Shown: positions 9,549-18,218 of the stretch, piece after piece
Position numbering within the stretch: position 1 is the first letter of the stretch
Layout of the letters: the number at the start of each line of letters is the position of its first letter
NCBI GenBank assembly: GCA_002840765.1
Contig: PHCE01000018.1
Coordinates: 39,254 to 103,253, forward strand
Length of the DNA: 64,000 bases
From: Betaproteobacteria bacterium HGW-Betaproteobacteria-7
GTDB lineage: Bacteria > Pseudomonadota > Gammaproteobacteria > Burkholderiales > Rhodocyclaceae
Reading direction: 5' to 3'
The notes under the pieces: model-generated
What the model was told of the DNA's origin: nothing
Databases searched by the model: none
The model's input: only the letters and a program-made list of their open reading frames with translations
Position numbers and translations under genes: made by a program

Positions 9549-10571
9549 ATGAACGTTATAAGTCTTCACGATCAAGTCTGGAAATCGCTGCAGGGGCGGC
9601 GGGCGCAAATGCCGCATGCCTTGCTGCTTCTCGGTCAGCGCGGCTTGGGTAAATTCGATCTGGCCCGCCAGTTCGCCGCCAGCCTGCTCTGCGAGCAGCC
9701 GCAGGTCGATGGGCTGGCCTGTGGTCGCTGCCTGGCCTGCAACTGGTATGCCCAAGGCAATCATCCGGATTTTCGTTTGCTGCAGCCGGAGGCCATGGCC
9801 GAAGAGGCGGAAGCGGAAGAGGGGAAGAAGAAGGCCAGTCAACAGATCACCATCGACCAGGTGCGTGGCCTCGACGAGTTTCTCAACGTCGGCACGCATC
9901 GCGGTGGCCTGCGCATCATCATCGTCAATCCGACCGAGGCGATGAATCGGGCGACCGCAAACGCACTTCTTAAAACGCTTGAAGAACCTGCGCCAAGTAC
10001 GTTGTTTTTAATGGTTTCAAGTGATCCGATGCGCTTGCTGCCGACGATCCGCAGCCGCTGCCAGGTGGTACCGGTTCCCTTGCCCTCGGCCGCCCGGGCC
10101 GAGCAGGTGCTGGCCGAACACGGCGTAGCCGACGCCAAGCGCTGGTTGGCGCTGGCTGGCGGTGCCCCGGGACTGGCACTGGAATGGTCGGCCTCCGGTC
10201 AGACCGACTGGCTGGCGGCACTGACTCGCCGCCTGGCGGCTGGCGAGGCGGTGGAGCCGTTGCTACTGGCGGGCGAACTGGAAAAGGCGGTCAAGGACAG
10301 CAAGGGCCGCCTGCCGCTGAAGGCGATTGTCGAAGGTCTGCAGAAATGGCTGGTTGACCTGATGCTCGCCGGGAATGGTTTGCCGGTGCGCTATTTTCTG
10401 CCCCAGGCGGCCACAATCGCCAGCCTCGCTGCTATGATTCCGCCGGCGCGCCTGATTCAGTCGTATCGAGCGACCATCGTGCGGCGCCGGGAAGCTGAAC
10501 AACCTTTGAACGCGCGCCTGTTTCTCGAAGGCATTTTTCTGGACTACCGTGCCCTGTTTGCCAATCGATAG
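9549..10571 (+). CDS. holB: DNA polymerase III subunit delta'
   Basis: Clamp-loader subunit of the replicative polymerase, 340 residues. The AAA-fold N-terminus has a degenerate P-loop (GQRGLGKFDLARQ), consistent with delta' not hydrolysing ATP. A zinc module follows (CGRCLACNWYAQGNHPD), then ANALLKTLEEP and the SRC motif (IRSRCQVVPV). A patch of about 60 bases (9966-10027) encoding the LLKTLEEPAPSTLFLMVSSD stretch is only about 40 percent GC and uses codons unlike the rest of the gene. pilZ starts 3 bases after the stop. Confidence 0.95.
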   Translation: MNVISLHDQVWKSLQGRRAQMPHALLLLGQRGLGKFDLARQFAASLLCEQPQVDGLACGRCLACNWYAQGNHPDFRLLQPEAMAEEAEAEEGKKKASQQITIDQVRGLDEFLNVGTHRGGLRIIIVNPTEAMNRATANALLKTLEEPAPSTLFLMVSSDPMRLLPTIRSRCQVVPVPLPSAARAEQVLAEHGVADAKRWLALAGGAPGLALEWSASGQTDWLAALTRRLAAGEAVEPLLLAGELEKAVKDSKGRLPLKAIVEGLQKWLVDLMLAGNGLPVRYFLPQAATIASLAAMIPPARLIQSYRATIVRRREAEQPLNARLFLEGIFLDYRALFANR

Positions 10572-10574
10572 CCG

Positions 10575-10937
10575 ATGAGCGAAGCCAAATCCCCGCCGCT
10601 GCGCCCTAGCGTCCTGTCGCTGAACATCAATTCCAAGTCGGCGCTCTACGCCGCTTTCATGCCGCACCTGCGCGCCGGTGGCATCTTCATTCCGACCACC
10701 CGCAGTTACAGCATCGGCGACGAAGTCTTCATGCTGCTGTCGCTGATGGAGGATCCGGCCAAGCTGCCGATCGCCGGTACCGTCGTCTGGGTGACGCCGG
10801 CCGGCGCCCAGAATGGCCGGGCACAAGGTATTGGCGTGCATTTCAACAATGACGAAAGCGGCCAGGAAGCCCGCCGCAAGATCGAAGGTCTGCTGGGCGG
10901 CGTCATGCAGTCGTCGCGCCCGACGCACACGCTCTGA
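10575..10937 (+). CDS. pilZ: type IV pilus assembly protein PilZ
   Basis: 120-residue PilZ-fold protein, in the classic position between holB and tatD. It lacks the RxxxR and DxSxGG motifs that bind c-di-GMP (the corresponding strand reads LRAGGIFIPT). This is the state of the founding PilZ protein, which acts in pilus assembly through partners rather than by binding the nucleotide. Conserved GDEVFMLLSL and VVWVTP...GIGVHF segments are present. No pilus structural genes are in the window. Confidence 0.92.
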   Translation: MSEAKSPPLRPSVLSLNINSKSALYAAFMPHLRAGGIFIPTTRSYSIGDEVFMLLSLMEDPAKLPIAGTVVWVTPAGAQNGRAQGIGVHFNNDESGQEARRKIEGLLGGVMQSSRPTHTL

Positions 10938-10945
10938 TCGGCGCC

Positions 10946-11728
10946 ATGCTGGTCGACTCGCACTGTCATCTTGATTTCCCCGGTCTCGCCGAGCGCCTGC
11001 CGGAAGTGCTCGCTGCCATGCAGGACAACGGCGTTGGCCTGGCCCTGTGCATCGGCGTCAATCTCGAGGATTTGCCGCAGGTACTGGCGCTGGCCGAGCG
11101 CGATCCGCGCCTCTACGCGACGGTCGGCGTCCATCCCGAATACACGGATGTCGAAGAGCCGACGGTCGAGCGTCTGGTCGAACTGGCCAGCCATCCACGT
11201 GTCGTCGCCATCGGCGAAACCGGCCTCGACTATTACTGGCAGAAGGACAAGCCGGAGTGGCAGCGCCAGCGTTTCCGCAACCACATCGAAGCGGCGCGCC
11301 GCTGCGCCAAGCCACTGGTAGTGCATACCCGCGAATCGGCGGCTGACACCTTGCGTCTGCTGCGCGAAGAGCGTGCCGATGCGGTAGGCGGCGTCATGCA
11401 CTGTTTCACCGAGGACTGGGAGGTGGCCCGCGTCGCCCTCGATCTCGGTTTCTACCTGTCGTTTTCCGGTATCGTCACCTTCAAGAACGCGGCCATCGTC
11501 AAGGACGTCGCCAGCAAATGTCCGCTCGACCGTATCCTGGTCGAGACCGATTCACCTTACCTGGCGCCAACGCCGTTCCGCGGCAAGCCCAACCAGCCGG
11601 CCTATGTCCGTTACGTTGCCGAGGAGATCGCACGGCTGCGTGGACTGTCGCCAGAGGCTGTGGCGCAGGCGACGACCGACAACTTTTTTGCGCTTTTCCG
11701 GGACGTTCCGAGGCCCATGTCATCATGA
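10946..11728 (+). CDS. TatD family metal-dependent hydrolase
   Basis: Predicted cytoplasmic metal-dependent deoxyribonuclease or hydrolase of the TIM-barrel TatD (YcfH) group, 260 residues. Metal-binding residues are visible in order: DSHCHLDF (HxH) at residues 4-11, Glu in GETGLDYY, His in HTRES, His in MHCFT and Asp in ETDSPYLAP. It follows pilZ by 8 bases. Its stop overlaps the start of the ankyrin gene (ATGA), so the two are coupled. Confidence 0.94.
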   Translation: MLVDSHCHLDFPGLAERLPEVLAAMQDNGVGLALCIGVNLEDLPQVLALAERDPRLYATVGVHPEYTDVEEPTVERLVELASHPRVVAIGETGLDYYWQKDKPEWQRQRFRNHIEAARRCAKPLVVHTRESAADTLRLLREERADAVGGVMHCFTEDWEVARVALDLGFYLSFSGIVTFKNAAIVKDVASKCPLDRILVETDSPYLAPTPFRGKPNQPAYVRYVAEEIARLRGLSPEAVAQATTDNFFALFRDVPRPMSS

Positions 11729-12384
11729 AAAAACTGTTTTCACTGGCCGTTCTGGCGCTCTCCCTGTCCGCTCCCGTCAGTAGCGCCACCTACGATGATC
11801 TGATCAATGCCGCCCGTATGGGCGACAGCCGCGAGGTGGCGGCGCTGATCGGCAAGGGGGCCTCGGCCGATACCACCGATATCGAAGGCAATACGCTGCT
11901 CATGCTGGCGGCCCGCGATGGGCACGACCAGCTGGTTGATCTGCTGATTAGCCAGCGGGTCAAGCTGAACGCGCGCAATTCCGCTGGCGACACGGCGCTG
12001 CGCCTGGCCGCTTTTCGCGGCCACCTGAAATCGGTCGAACTGCTGGTGACGGCCGGTGCAGCGCTCAACAATCCGGGCTGGACACCGCTCGCCTACGCAG
12101 CCTTTGCCGGCCATGCGGAGATCGTTCGCGTGCTGATCAAGGCCGGTGCCGACATCAATGCGGCGAGCGAGAACGGCACGACGCCGCTGATCGCAGCAGC
12201 CCGCAATGGCCATATGTCGGTTGTCGAGCTGTTGCTGGCCCAACGCGCCGATACCAATCGGAAGCTGGAATCGGGCGAAACCGCGCTCGATATGGCGTTG
12301 AAGAACCAGAATACGGACATTGCCGACCGCCTGCGCAAGGCTGGTGGCAAATCCGGCCGCAGCGTCAGCATCGAGGTGCGCTGA
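11725..12384 (+). CDS. exported ankyrin-repeat protein
   Basis: 219 residues with a signal peptide (MKKLFSLAVLALSLSAPVSSA) and about six ankyrin repeats after it, e.g. EGNTLLMLAARDGHDQLVDL, AGDTALRLAAFRGHLKSVEL, GWTPLAYAAFAGHAEIVRVL and GTTPLIAAARNGHMSVVELL. It probably works in the periplasm as a protein-binding scaffold; the partner is unknown. The ATG overlaps the tatD stop. This is the last gene of the mltG-to-ankyrin run; it converges on frdB 8 bases away. Confidence 0.9.
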   Translation: MKKLFSLAVLALSLSAPVSSATYDDLINAARMGDSREVAALIGKGASADTTDIEGNTLLMLAARDGHDQLVDLLISQRVKLNARNSAGDTALRLAAFRGHLKSVELLVTAGAALNNPGWTPLAYAAFAGHAEIVRVLIKAGADINAASENGTTPLIAAARNGHMSVVELLLAQRADTNRKLESGETALDMALKNQNTDIADRLRKAGGKSGRSVSIEVR

Positions 12385-12391
12385 ACGCTGG

Positions 12392-13150
12392 CTAGGTCAG
12401 GCCAATGAGGGCCATCTTGCGGCGCAGGTAGGCGATCTGCGTCTGCAACGGCAGTTGCTTGGGGCAGACGTCGTGGCAGCCGAGCAGGGCCATGCAGCCG
12501 AACACGCCGTCGTCGTCGCCGATCAGTTCGTAAAAATCCTCGTCATTGCGCTGGTCGCGCGGGTCTAGGCGGAAGCGGGCGATCTTGTTGAGGCCGACCG
12601 CACCGACGAAATCCTCGCGCATCTGCGCCGTGCCGCAACCGGCGATGCAACAGCCACATTCGATGCAGCGGTCGAGTTCGTAGATGGCCTCGGCCAACTC
12701 CGGTTCCATGCGCGCTTCCAGGGCATCGGCATCGACCTTCGCGTGGTCGTGAATCCAGGTTTGCAGCCGTTCGCTGGTGCCGCGCATCCATTTGCCGGTA
12801 TTGACCGACAGGTCGCCGATCAATTCGAAGAAGGGCAGCGCTGCCAGCGTGATGCGCGGACCGAGGTCGCGGGTCAGGGTCCGGCAAGCGAGGCCCGGGC
12901 GGCCGTCGATGAGCATGGCGCAGCTGCCGCAGATGCCGGCGCGGCAGACGAAGTCGAACTGCAGCGAAGGATCCTGCGTGCTGCGGATTTCGTTGAGGGC
13001 GATGAACAGCGTCATGCCTTCGGCTTCCTCGATATGGAAGCTCTGCAGTTGCGGGGTGCTCGTCGGGTCGGCCGGGTTGTGGCGGAGGATGGCGATCTCC
13101 AGACGGCGCTGTTCCTGCTTCTTGCGCTGGCGATGCAGGATACCGATCAT
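12392..13150 (-). CDS. frdB: fumarate reductase/succinate dehydrogenase iron-sulfur subunit
   Basis: Electron-transfer subunit, 252 residues, linking the flavoprotein to the heme subunit. The plant-type [2Fe-2S] site is CRAGICGSC...GLAC (residues about 70-90). The C-terminal ferredoxin domain carries the [4Fe-4S] motif CIECGCCIAGC and the [3Fe-4S] cysteines in CMALLGCHDVCPKQ. The start overlaps the frdA stop by 4 bases. It is the third gene of frdCAB on the minus strand. Confidence 0.93.
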   Translation of the reverse strand: MIGILHRQRKKQEQRRLEIAILRHNPADPTSTPQLQSFHIEEAEGMTLFIALNEIRSTQDPSLQFDFVCRAGICGSCAMLIDGRPGLACRTLTRDLGPRITLAALPFFELIGDLSVNTGKWMRGTSERLQTWIHDHAKVDADALEARMEPELAEAIYELDRCIECGCCIAGCGTAQMREDFVGAVGLNKIARFRLDPRDQRNDEDFYELIGDDDGVFGCMALLGCHDVCPKQLPLQTQIAYLRRKMALIGLT

Positions 13151-15126
13151 GCGTTCTCCTCCAGACGGGCGTTGGCGCCGCGCAGGTGTGGCGGCAGCAG
13201 GTGGCGGAAGGGCATCAGGGCCTGCTGCATGGTGTGGCGGTCGGTGTCGCCGAGTTCGCTGCGGATCTGTTCGATTTTCGCCAGGCGCAACGCGGTTTCC
13301 GGGTGTTCGATGGCATCACGCGCGCCGTAGCCGCGCCAGCCGGGCGGCAATTCCATGCGGCGGATGTCGAGCGTTTCATATTCGAGGGTCGGCACGCGTT
13401 GTTCGGCATCGCGCCAGTAGGCGAGCGTGCGCTTCAGCCAGTGGGCATCGTCGCGCTGCGGATGATCCTCGCGGAAGTGGGCGCCGCGGCTCTCGGTTCG
13501 TTGCAGAGCGCCGTAAGCCACGCACAGGGCCAGTTTGAGCATTTTCTGCAGGCGCCAGGCGGTGGTCAGTTCCGGATTGGCACCGGGGGCTGAAGTGCGC
13601 AGGCCGATCTGCCGGCTACGCAGGAGCAGAGCTTTCAGTTCGTCGACGGCGGCAGCCAGGGCTTCGCCGTTGCGCACGATGCCGACCTGCTCGCTCATGA
13701 TCGTTTGCATGCGCAGCAGCAACTGGCTGGCGCTTTCACCACCACGGCTGGCCGCCAGCTGGCTGAAGCGGCCGTTTTCCTGCTCCCAGCAATCGCGGAC
13801 CAGGGCCGTCGACACATGCATGTCGCCTTCCGCCGAGGCGCAGAAATCGGCGATGGCCTCGCCGACGATCATGCCGGCAACGACGGTTTCGGCGACCGAA
13901 TTGCCGCCCAGGCGGTTGAAACCATGCAGGTCCCAGCAGGCCGCTTCGCCGCAGGCGAACAGGCCGCGCAGCCCGCGTGCCGCTCCATGGGCATCGGTGC
14001 GGATGCCGCCCATCGAATAATGCTGGGCCGGGCGCACCGGAATCCATTCCTTGGCCGGGTCGATACCGAGGAAGTGCTGGCAGATTTCCTTCACTTCGCG
14101 CAGCTTGCCGTTGATGTGCGCTTCGCCGAGCAGCGTGATGTCGAGCCACAGGTGTTCGCCGAAGCGGTTGCGGGCGCCCTTGCCGCTGCGGATATGGGCC
14201 TCCATGCGCCGGGCGACGACATCGCGCGAGGCCAGTTCCTTCTTTTCCGGCTCGTAATCCGGCATGAAACGGTGGCCATCGACATCGCGCAGCAGACCGC
14301 CGTCGCCGCGACAGCCCTCGGTGACCAGGATGCCGGCCGGGAAGATGGCGGTCGGGTGGAACTGCACGGCCTCCATGTTGGCCAGCGGTACGACGCCGGT
14401 TTCCAGGGCGATGGCGGCGCCGATGCCCTCGTTGATCACGGCATTGGTCGTCGATCGGTAAATCCGCCCGAAACCGCCGGTGGCCATGCAGGTGGCCCGG
14501 GCGACGTAGGCGAGCAGCTTGCCGTTGCTCAGGTTGCGGACGATGGCGCCGTAGCAGCGGGTGCCGTCGTGGATCAGCGAGACCGCTTCCATGCGCTCAT
14601 GGACCGGAATCCCGGCGGCAATGGTCTGGTCGCTGACGGCGTAGAGCATGGCGTGGCCAGTGCCGTCGGAGACGTAGCAGGTGCGCCATTTCCGGGTGCC
14701 GCCGAAGTCGCGGGCAGTAATCAGGCCGTGGGCGGCCTCCGGCTCGTTCAGGGTGATCCGCTGGCTGTCGATGATGACTTCGTGCGGCCCGGCTTGCACA
14801 CGATTCCACGGCACGCCCCAGGCGGCCAGTTCGCGCACGGCCTTGGGGGCCGTGTGGACGAACATCCGGGCAACCTCCTGATCAGCAGCCCAGTCGCTGC
14901 CGCGCACGGTGTCAGCAAAATGCACATCCTCATTGTCGCCGGCACCCTTGGCCGTATGGCCCAGGCTGGCCTGCATGCCACCCTGGGCAGCGGCCGAATG
15001 CGAGCGCTTGGGCGGCACCAGGCTGAGGATGATGACCTTCTGGCCACGCTTGCGGGCAGCGAGCGCGGCGCGCAGGCCAGCCAGTCCGCCGCCGATGACG
15101 AGGACGTCGGAATGGATGATTTCCAT
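13147..15126 (-). CDS. frdA: fumarate reductase/succinate dehydrogenase flavoprotein subunit
   Basis: Catalytic subunit that interconverts fumarate and succinate at a covalently bound FAD. The start is the ATG at 15126 (MEIIHSDVLVIGGGLAGL), giving 659 residues, close to the Wolinella enzyme; the longer frame upstream is the reverse-frame tail of frdC. The dinucleotide site is VIGGGLAGLRAAL. The His for the FAD bond is in KRSHSAAAQGG. Active-site segments HPTAIFPAGILVTEG and NRLGGNSVAET are intact. It is encoded 1 base after frdC and overlaps frdB. Confidence 0.94.
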   Translation of the reverse strand: MEIIHSDVLVIGGGLAGLRAALAARKRGQKVIILSLVPPKRSHSAAAQGGMQASLGHTAKGAGDNEDVHFADTVRGSDWAADQEVARMFVHTAPKAVRELAAWGVPWNRVQAGPHEVIIDSQRITLNEPEAAHGLITARDFGGTRKWRTCYVSDGTGHAMLYAVSDQTIAAGIPVHERMEAVSLIHDGTRCYGAIVRNLSNGKLLAYVARATCMATGGFGRIYRSTTNAVINEGIGAAIALETGVVPLANMEAVQFHPTAIFPAGILVTEGCRGDGGLLRDVDGHRFMPDYEPEKKELASRDVVARRMEAHIRSGKGARNRFGEHLWLDITLLGEAHINGKLREVKEICQHFLGIDPAKEWIPVRPAQHYSMGGIRTDAHGAARGLRGLFACGEAACWDLHGFNRLGGNSVAETVVAGMIVGEAIADFCASAEGDMHVSTALVRDCWEQENGRFSQLAASRGGESASQLLLRMQTIMSEQVGIVRNGEALAAAVDELKALLLRSRQIGLRTSAPGANPELTTAWRLQKMLKLALCVAYGALQRTESRGAHFREDHPQRDDAHWLKRTLAYWRDAEQRVPTLEYETLDIRRMELPPGWRGYGARDAIEHPETALRLAKIEQIRSELGDTDRHTMQQALMPFRHLLPPHLRGANARLEENA

Positions 15127-15127
15127 G

Positions 15128-15961
15128 TCAGTGCCGGACAGGCGCGGTGCTGTGCTGGGGCGAAACGTAGCGTTCGCCGGCATGCGCGGCGTGATTGCGG
15201 CCGAGGTCGACGTAGACGGCGAGGGTGACCAGACCGAGCGTGATGAAAAAGGCGCTGAGACTGTGCTTGGCCCAGCGCAGGCGACGGCGGCTGCGGTTGG
15301 GTGTGGTGGCGGTGAACCAGCCCCACTTGATGGCCAGCCGGTAGAGGCCGATGCTGGCATGCAGTTCGGCGGCAAACAGCAACAACAGGTAGAGCGGCCA
15401 CATGCTGCCGGTCCACACGCGGTCGGCCGATTCATAGGGGCCGATCAGCGCCGGCTGGGTCAGCATGTCGTAGAGATGGATGGTGGCCATGAAGAACAGG
15501 GCAAAGCCAGTCCAGATCTGCAGCCACCATAGCGAGGTGTCGTTGTGGCGAAGGTGGTTCTTGTGATCGATGAAGGCGCGGTACTGGCGATAGCCGGCCG
15601 GGAACTTGCGCATCGCCAGCCAGGAGTGGGCGATGAAGATCACCATGATGACGATGACCACGGCCGAGACCAGGATTGGATAGGGCTTGCCGAGGAAATA
15701 GGCGCCCTCGAAGAAGCGGGCAACGGTGTAGAAGGCCTCGTTGCTGATCAGGATGGTCGACACGAAGAACATGTGGGCCATCAGGAAGAGCGCCAGGAAC
15801 AGGCCGGAGGCGCTCTGCAGCAGGTCGAAACGGGCCGGCCAGCGGCTCTTGCGCTGGCTTTGGCGAAGCGGCATTGCCGTTGGCGCGTGGATCACCCGTT
15901 GCCCGGAGGCATCCGCGGCGAGCAGTTCGTTGCTGCCCTTGTTATCGATCAGTGCCGTCAT
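15128..15961 (-). CDS. frdC: fumarate reductase diheme cytochrome b subunit
   Basis: Membrane anchor with five helices and two hemes, 277 residues, of the single-subunit Wolinella/Bacillus type rather than the two-subunit E. coli type. Heme-ligand histidines lie in LFLMAHMFF, IFIAHSWL, the HLRHND/TIHLYDM region and ELHASIGLYRL. The Glu two residues before the last His (ELH) matches the Glu of the transmembrane proton pathway described for Wolinella quinol:fumarate reductase. A 40-residue N-terminal extension precedes helix I. Whether it runs as fumarate reductase or succinate dehydrogenase cannot be read from the sequence. Confidence 0.88.
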   Translation of the reverse strand: MTALIDNKGSNELLAADASGQRVIHAPTAMPLRQSQRKSRWPARFDLLQSASGLFLALFLMAHMFFVSTILISNEAFYTVARFFEGAYFLGKPYPILVSAVVIVIMVIFIAHSWLAMRKFPAGYRQYRAFIDHKNHLRHNDTSLWWLQIWTGFALFFMATIHLYDMLTQPALIGPYESADRVWTGSMWPLYLLLLFAAELHASIGLYRLAIKWGWFTATTPNRSRRRLRWAKHSLSAFFITLGLVTLAVYVDLGRNHAAHAGERYVSPQHSTAPVRH

Positions 15962-16306
15962 GATGTTGCATCCTTGCCATTTGCCTGCTTACCGTGTGGG
16001 CGAAGCGCTGGTGACCGGCAACGACGCGACGGTGGGTAACCGTGCTCGAACGAGGCGTCCAGCATGATTGTCTCCATCACCTTTTTGTTATGGATTCACT
16101 CTAGCACAGGGATTGCACGCACTCGGGAATATTTGTTGCGGTGCAGCAATATTTCACGGTTTGCTGCCGGAATAGCCACAATAGTGGGCGACCCGGTGAC
16201 TTTCGGCGGCCGTCGAAAGCAAATCGGACAGCCGGTTGCGCTGCCATGTCCCTGTAACAACAATTCGCTAAATTCTGCAGTTTTGTTGCTCGCCATTGAA
16301 GGCAAG
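15962..16306. promoter_or_regulatory. divergent intergenic region, frdCAB / TRAP genes
   Basis: 345 bases without a supported gene. It must hold promoters for frdC (minus) and for the TatT gene (plus). The clearest structure is 16128-16153: AATATT, then TGTTGC-GGT-GCAGC, then AATATT again, an imperfect palindrome that could be an operator. I find no canonical FNR box (TTGAT-N4-ATCAA). Confidence 0.4.
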
Positions 16307-17194
16307 ATGACCTCCTGGTTGCGCGTTGTACTTCTCGTTTTTGCTTGGGCGACCCTGGCGGCCTGCTCCCCCAAGCAGTTGGTCATCGGCGAACTGGCGG
16401 ACGCTCTGGCGGGTCAGGGGCAGGCGGTAGAGGATGATCTGGATCTGGCGCGCGAGGCCAGTGCTTTCTACCTGAAACTTTCCGAATCGGTCTTGCGCGA
16501 GCAGCCGGAACATACGGCCCTGGCGGAATCGGTGGCTGGCGGTTTCACCCAGTACGCCTACGCCTTTGTCGCCTTCGAGGCGGACCGGGTGGAGGAACGC
16601 GACGTCAAGGAAGCCGAACGACTGCGTCAGCGCGCCGCCCGGCTTTACCGGCGCGCCCAGCGGCACGCCATGAAGGCCCTGGAAAACGCACATCCGGGCT
16701 TGCGGGCGGCGCTGGCCGGCCCGCCCGAGGCCATGCCGCAGCTGGCGAGGGAGGAAGTCGGGCTGGCCTATTGGGCGGCGGCGGCCTGGGGTGGCTGGAT
16801 TTCACTCGGCAAGGACAACCCGGATCTGGTGGCCGATCTGCCCCTGGCCAACCGTCTTGCGCACCTGGCCTGGCAAACCGATGCGGACTGGGGGCAGGGC
16901 AGCCTGACCGGACTCCTGGCCACCTTCGAAGCCGCACGCTCTGGCGGCAGTCGCACCCAGGCACTGGCCTGGTTCGATCAAGCCATCGAGCAGTCCGCTG
17001 GGCGCAGTGCCGGTCCCCTGGTCGCCAAAGCCGAGGGACATGCCCTGCCGGCAGGCGATCGGGCGGCCTTCGACACCTTGTTGAACGACGCCCTGGCTCT
17101 ACCCGAAACCGCCGATAGTCCCTTTGCCCTGCAAAACCAGGTCATGCGCCGGCGCGCTGCCTGGTTGCTGGAAAAATCCGGCGATCTGTTCTGA
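16307..17194 (+). CDS. TRAP transporter TatT-type lipoprotein component
   Basis: 295-residue lipoprotein: signal peptide MTSWLRVVLLVFAWATLAAC with lipobox LAAC, then a helical TPR-like body. The pattern fits the TatT family, periplasmic partners that bind TRAP solute-binding proteins. Supporting segments are GFTQYAYAFVAFEAD, the Arg-rich helix RLRQRAARLYRRAQRHAMKAL and YWAAAAWGGWISLGKD. I start it at ATG 16307; the frame is open to 16064 but the signal peptide fixes the start. dctP follows after 25 bases and the fused permease after that, forming a three-gene transporter operon. Confidence 0.82.
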   Translation: MTSWLRVVLLVFAWATLAACSPKQLVIGELADALAGQGQAVEDDLDLAREASAFYLKLSESVLREQPEHTALAESVAGGFTQYAYAFVAFEADRVEERDVKEAERLRQRAARLYRRAQRHAMKALENAHPGLRAALAGPPEAMPQLAREEVGLAYWAAAAWGGWISLGKDNPDLVADLPLANRLAHLAWQTDADWGQGSLTGLLATFEAARSGGSRTQALAWFDQAIEQSAGRSAGPLVAKAEGHALPAGDRAAFDTLLNDALALPETADSPFALQNQVMRRRAAWLLEKSGDLF

Positions 17195-17219
17195 TACCAA
17201 ATCCTCAAGGAAACAAGCC

Positions 17220-18215
17220 ATGCGTTTCGTCACGCTTCTGCTTACCGTCGTGCTCATGGCGGGCAATGCCATCGCCGCCGATCAATTTCGCATCGGTACC
17301 CTGGTGCCCAAGAACTCGCTCTACCACCGCCAGTTGATGGAAATCGGCGAAGCCTGGCGCAAGGCCGAGGGCGGCGGCAAGTATCTGGTTTATCCGGACG
17401 GCAGCCAGGGCGGTGAGACCGACATCGTGCGCCGCATGCGTATCGGCCAACTGCAAGGCGGCCTGCTGTCCGTGGCCGGGCTGGAGGCCATCGAACCCTC
17501 CATCGCGGCGCTGCAGCTGATGCCCCTGATGTTCCGCAGCTGGGACGAGGTGGACCATGTGCGCGAAAAACTGCGCGCCGGGATGGAGAAGAAGTTTCTC
17601 GCCAAGGGTTTCGTCGTTCTGGCCTGGGGCGACGCCGGCTGGGTACGCTTTTTCAGCAAGCAGCCGGCGGCCGCCCCGGCCGACTATCGCGGCATGAAAT
17701 TCTTCGCCTGGGGCTCCGAGGCGGCCCAGCAGGAAATCATGAAGAGCCTGGGCTACACGCCGGTGCCGCTGGAGGTCTCCGACATCCTGCCGGCAATCCA
17801 GACCGGCATGATCAATGCCGTGCCGTCCACGCCTTATTTCGCCCTGGCCACGCAGATCTACACCAGCGCCCCCTACATGCTGGATTTGAACTGGGCGCCC
17901 ATCGTCGGTGCCCTGGTCATCACGCGTAAAGCCTGGGACGAGATGAGTCCGGCCGCGCAGAAGGCGGTCCAGGCTGCGGGCGTGCAGGCCGGCGACAAAA
18001 TGCGCGTCCAGGCCCGCAAGGAGGTCGATGAAGCCGTCGAGGCGATGAAGAAGCGCGGCCTGATCGTGACCACGCCCAACGCCGAGCAGATGAAGGCCTG
18101 GCGCGAACTGGCCGACAAACTGTACCCGCAAATCCGTGGCAAGCTGGTGCCGGCGGATACATTCGACGAAGTGGTCGGCCATCTGGAGTCGTACCGGGCA
18201 GGCAAGGGCAAGTAA
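17220..18215 (+). CDS. TRAP transporter substrate-binding protein (DctP family)
   Basis: Periplasmic solute-binding protein, 331 residues, with a signal peptide (MRFVTLLLTVVLMAGNAIAA). The family features are FRIGTLVPKNS at the start of the mature protein, GGETDIVRRMRIGQLQGG, the substrate-contact region DYRGMKFFAWGSEAAQQ and QTGMINAVPSTPYFAL. An AAGGA site precedes the ATG at 17220. The ligand is not obvious; the pattern is typical of TRAP systems that come with a TatT partner, whose substrates are mostly unknown and possibly hydrophobic. Confidence 0.88.
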   Translation: MRFVTLLLTVVLMAGNAIAADQFRIGTLVPKNSLYHRQLMEIGEAWRKAEGGGKYLVYPDGSQGGETDIVRRMRIGQLQGGLLSVAGLEAIEPSIAALQLMPLMFRSWDEVDHVREKLRAGMEKKFLAKGFVVLAWGDAGWVRFFSKQPAAAPADYRGMKFFAWGSEAAQQEIMKSLGYTPVPLEVSDILPAIQTGMINAVPSTPYFALATQIYTSAPYMLDLNWAPIVGALVITRKAWDEMSPAAQKAVQAAGVQAGDKMRVQARKEVDEAVEAMKKRGLIVTTPNAEQMKAWRELADKLYPQIRGKLVPADTFDEVVGHLESYRAGKGK

Positions 18216-18218
18216 GTC

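Noticed and set aside
13705..15228. Long plus-strand frame opposite frdA
   Set aside because: Low-complexity His/Gln/Ala/Gly-rich product typical of reverse-frame shadows in GC-rich DNA.
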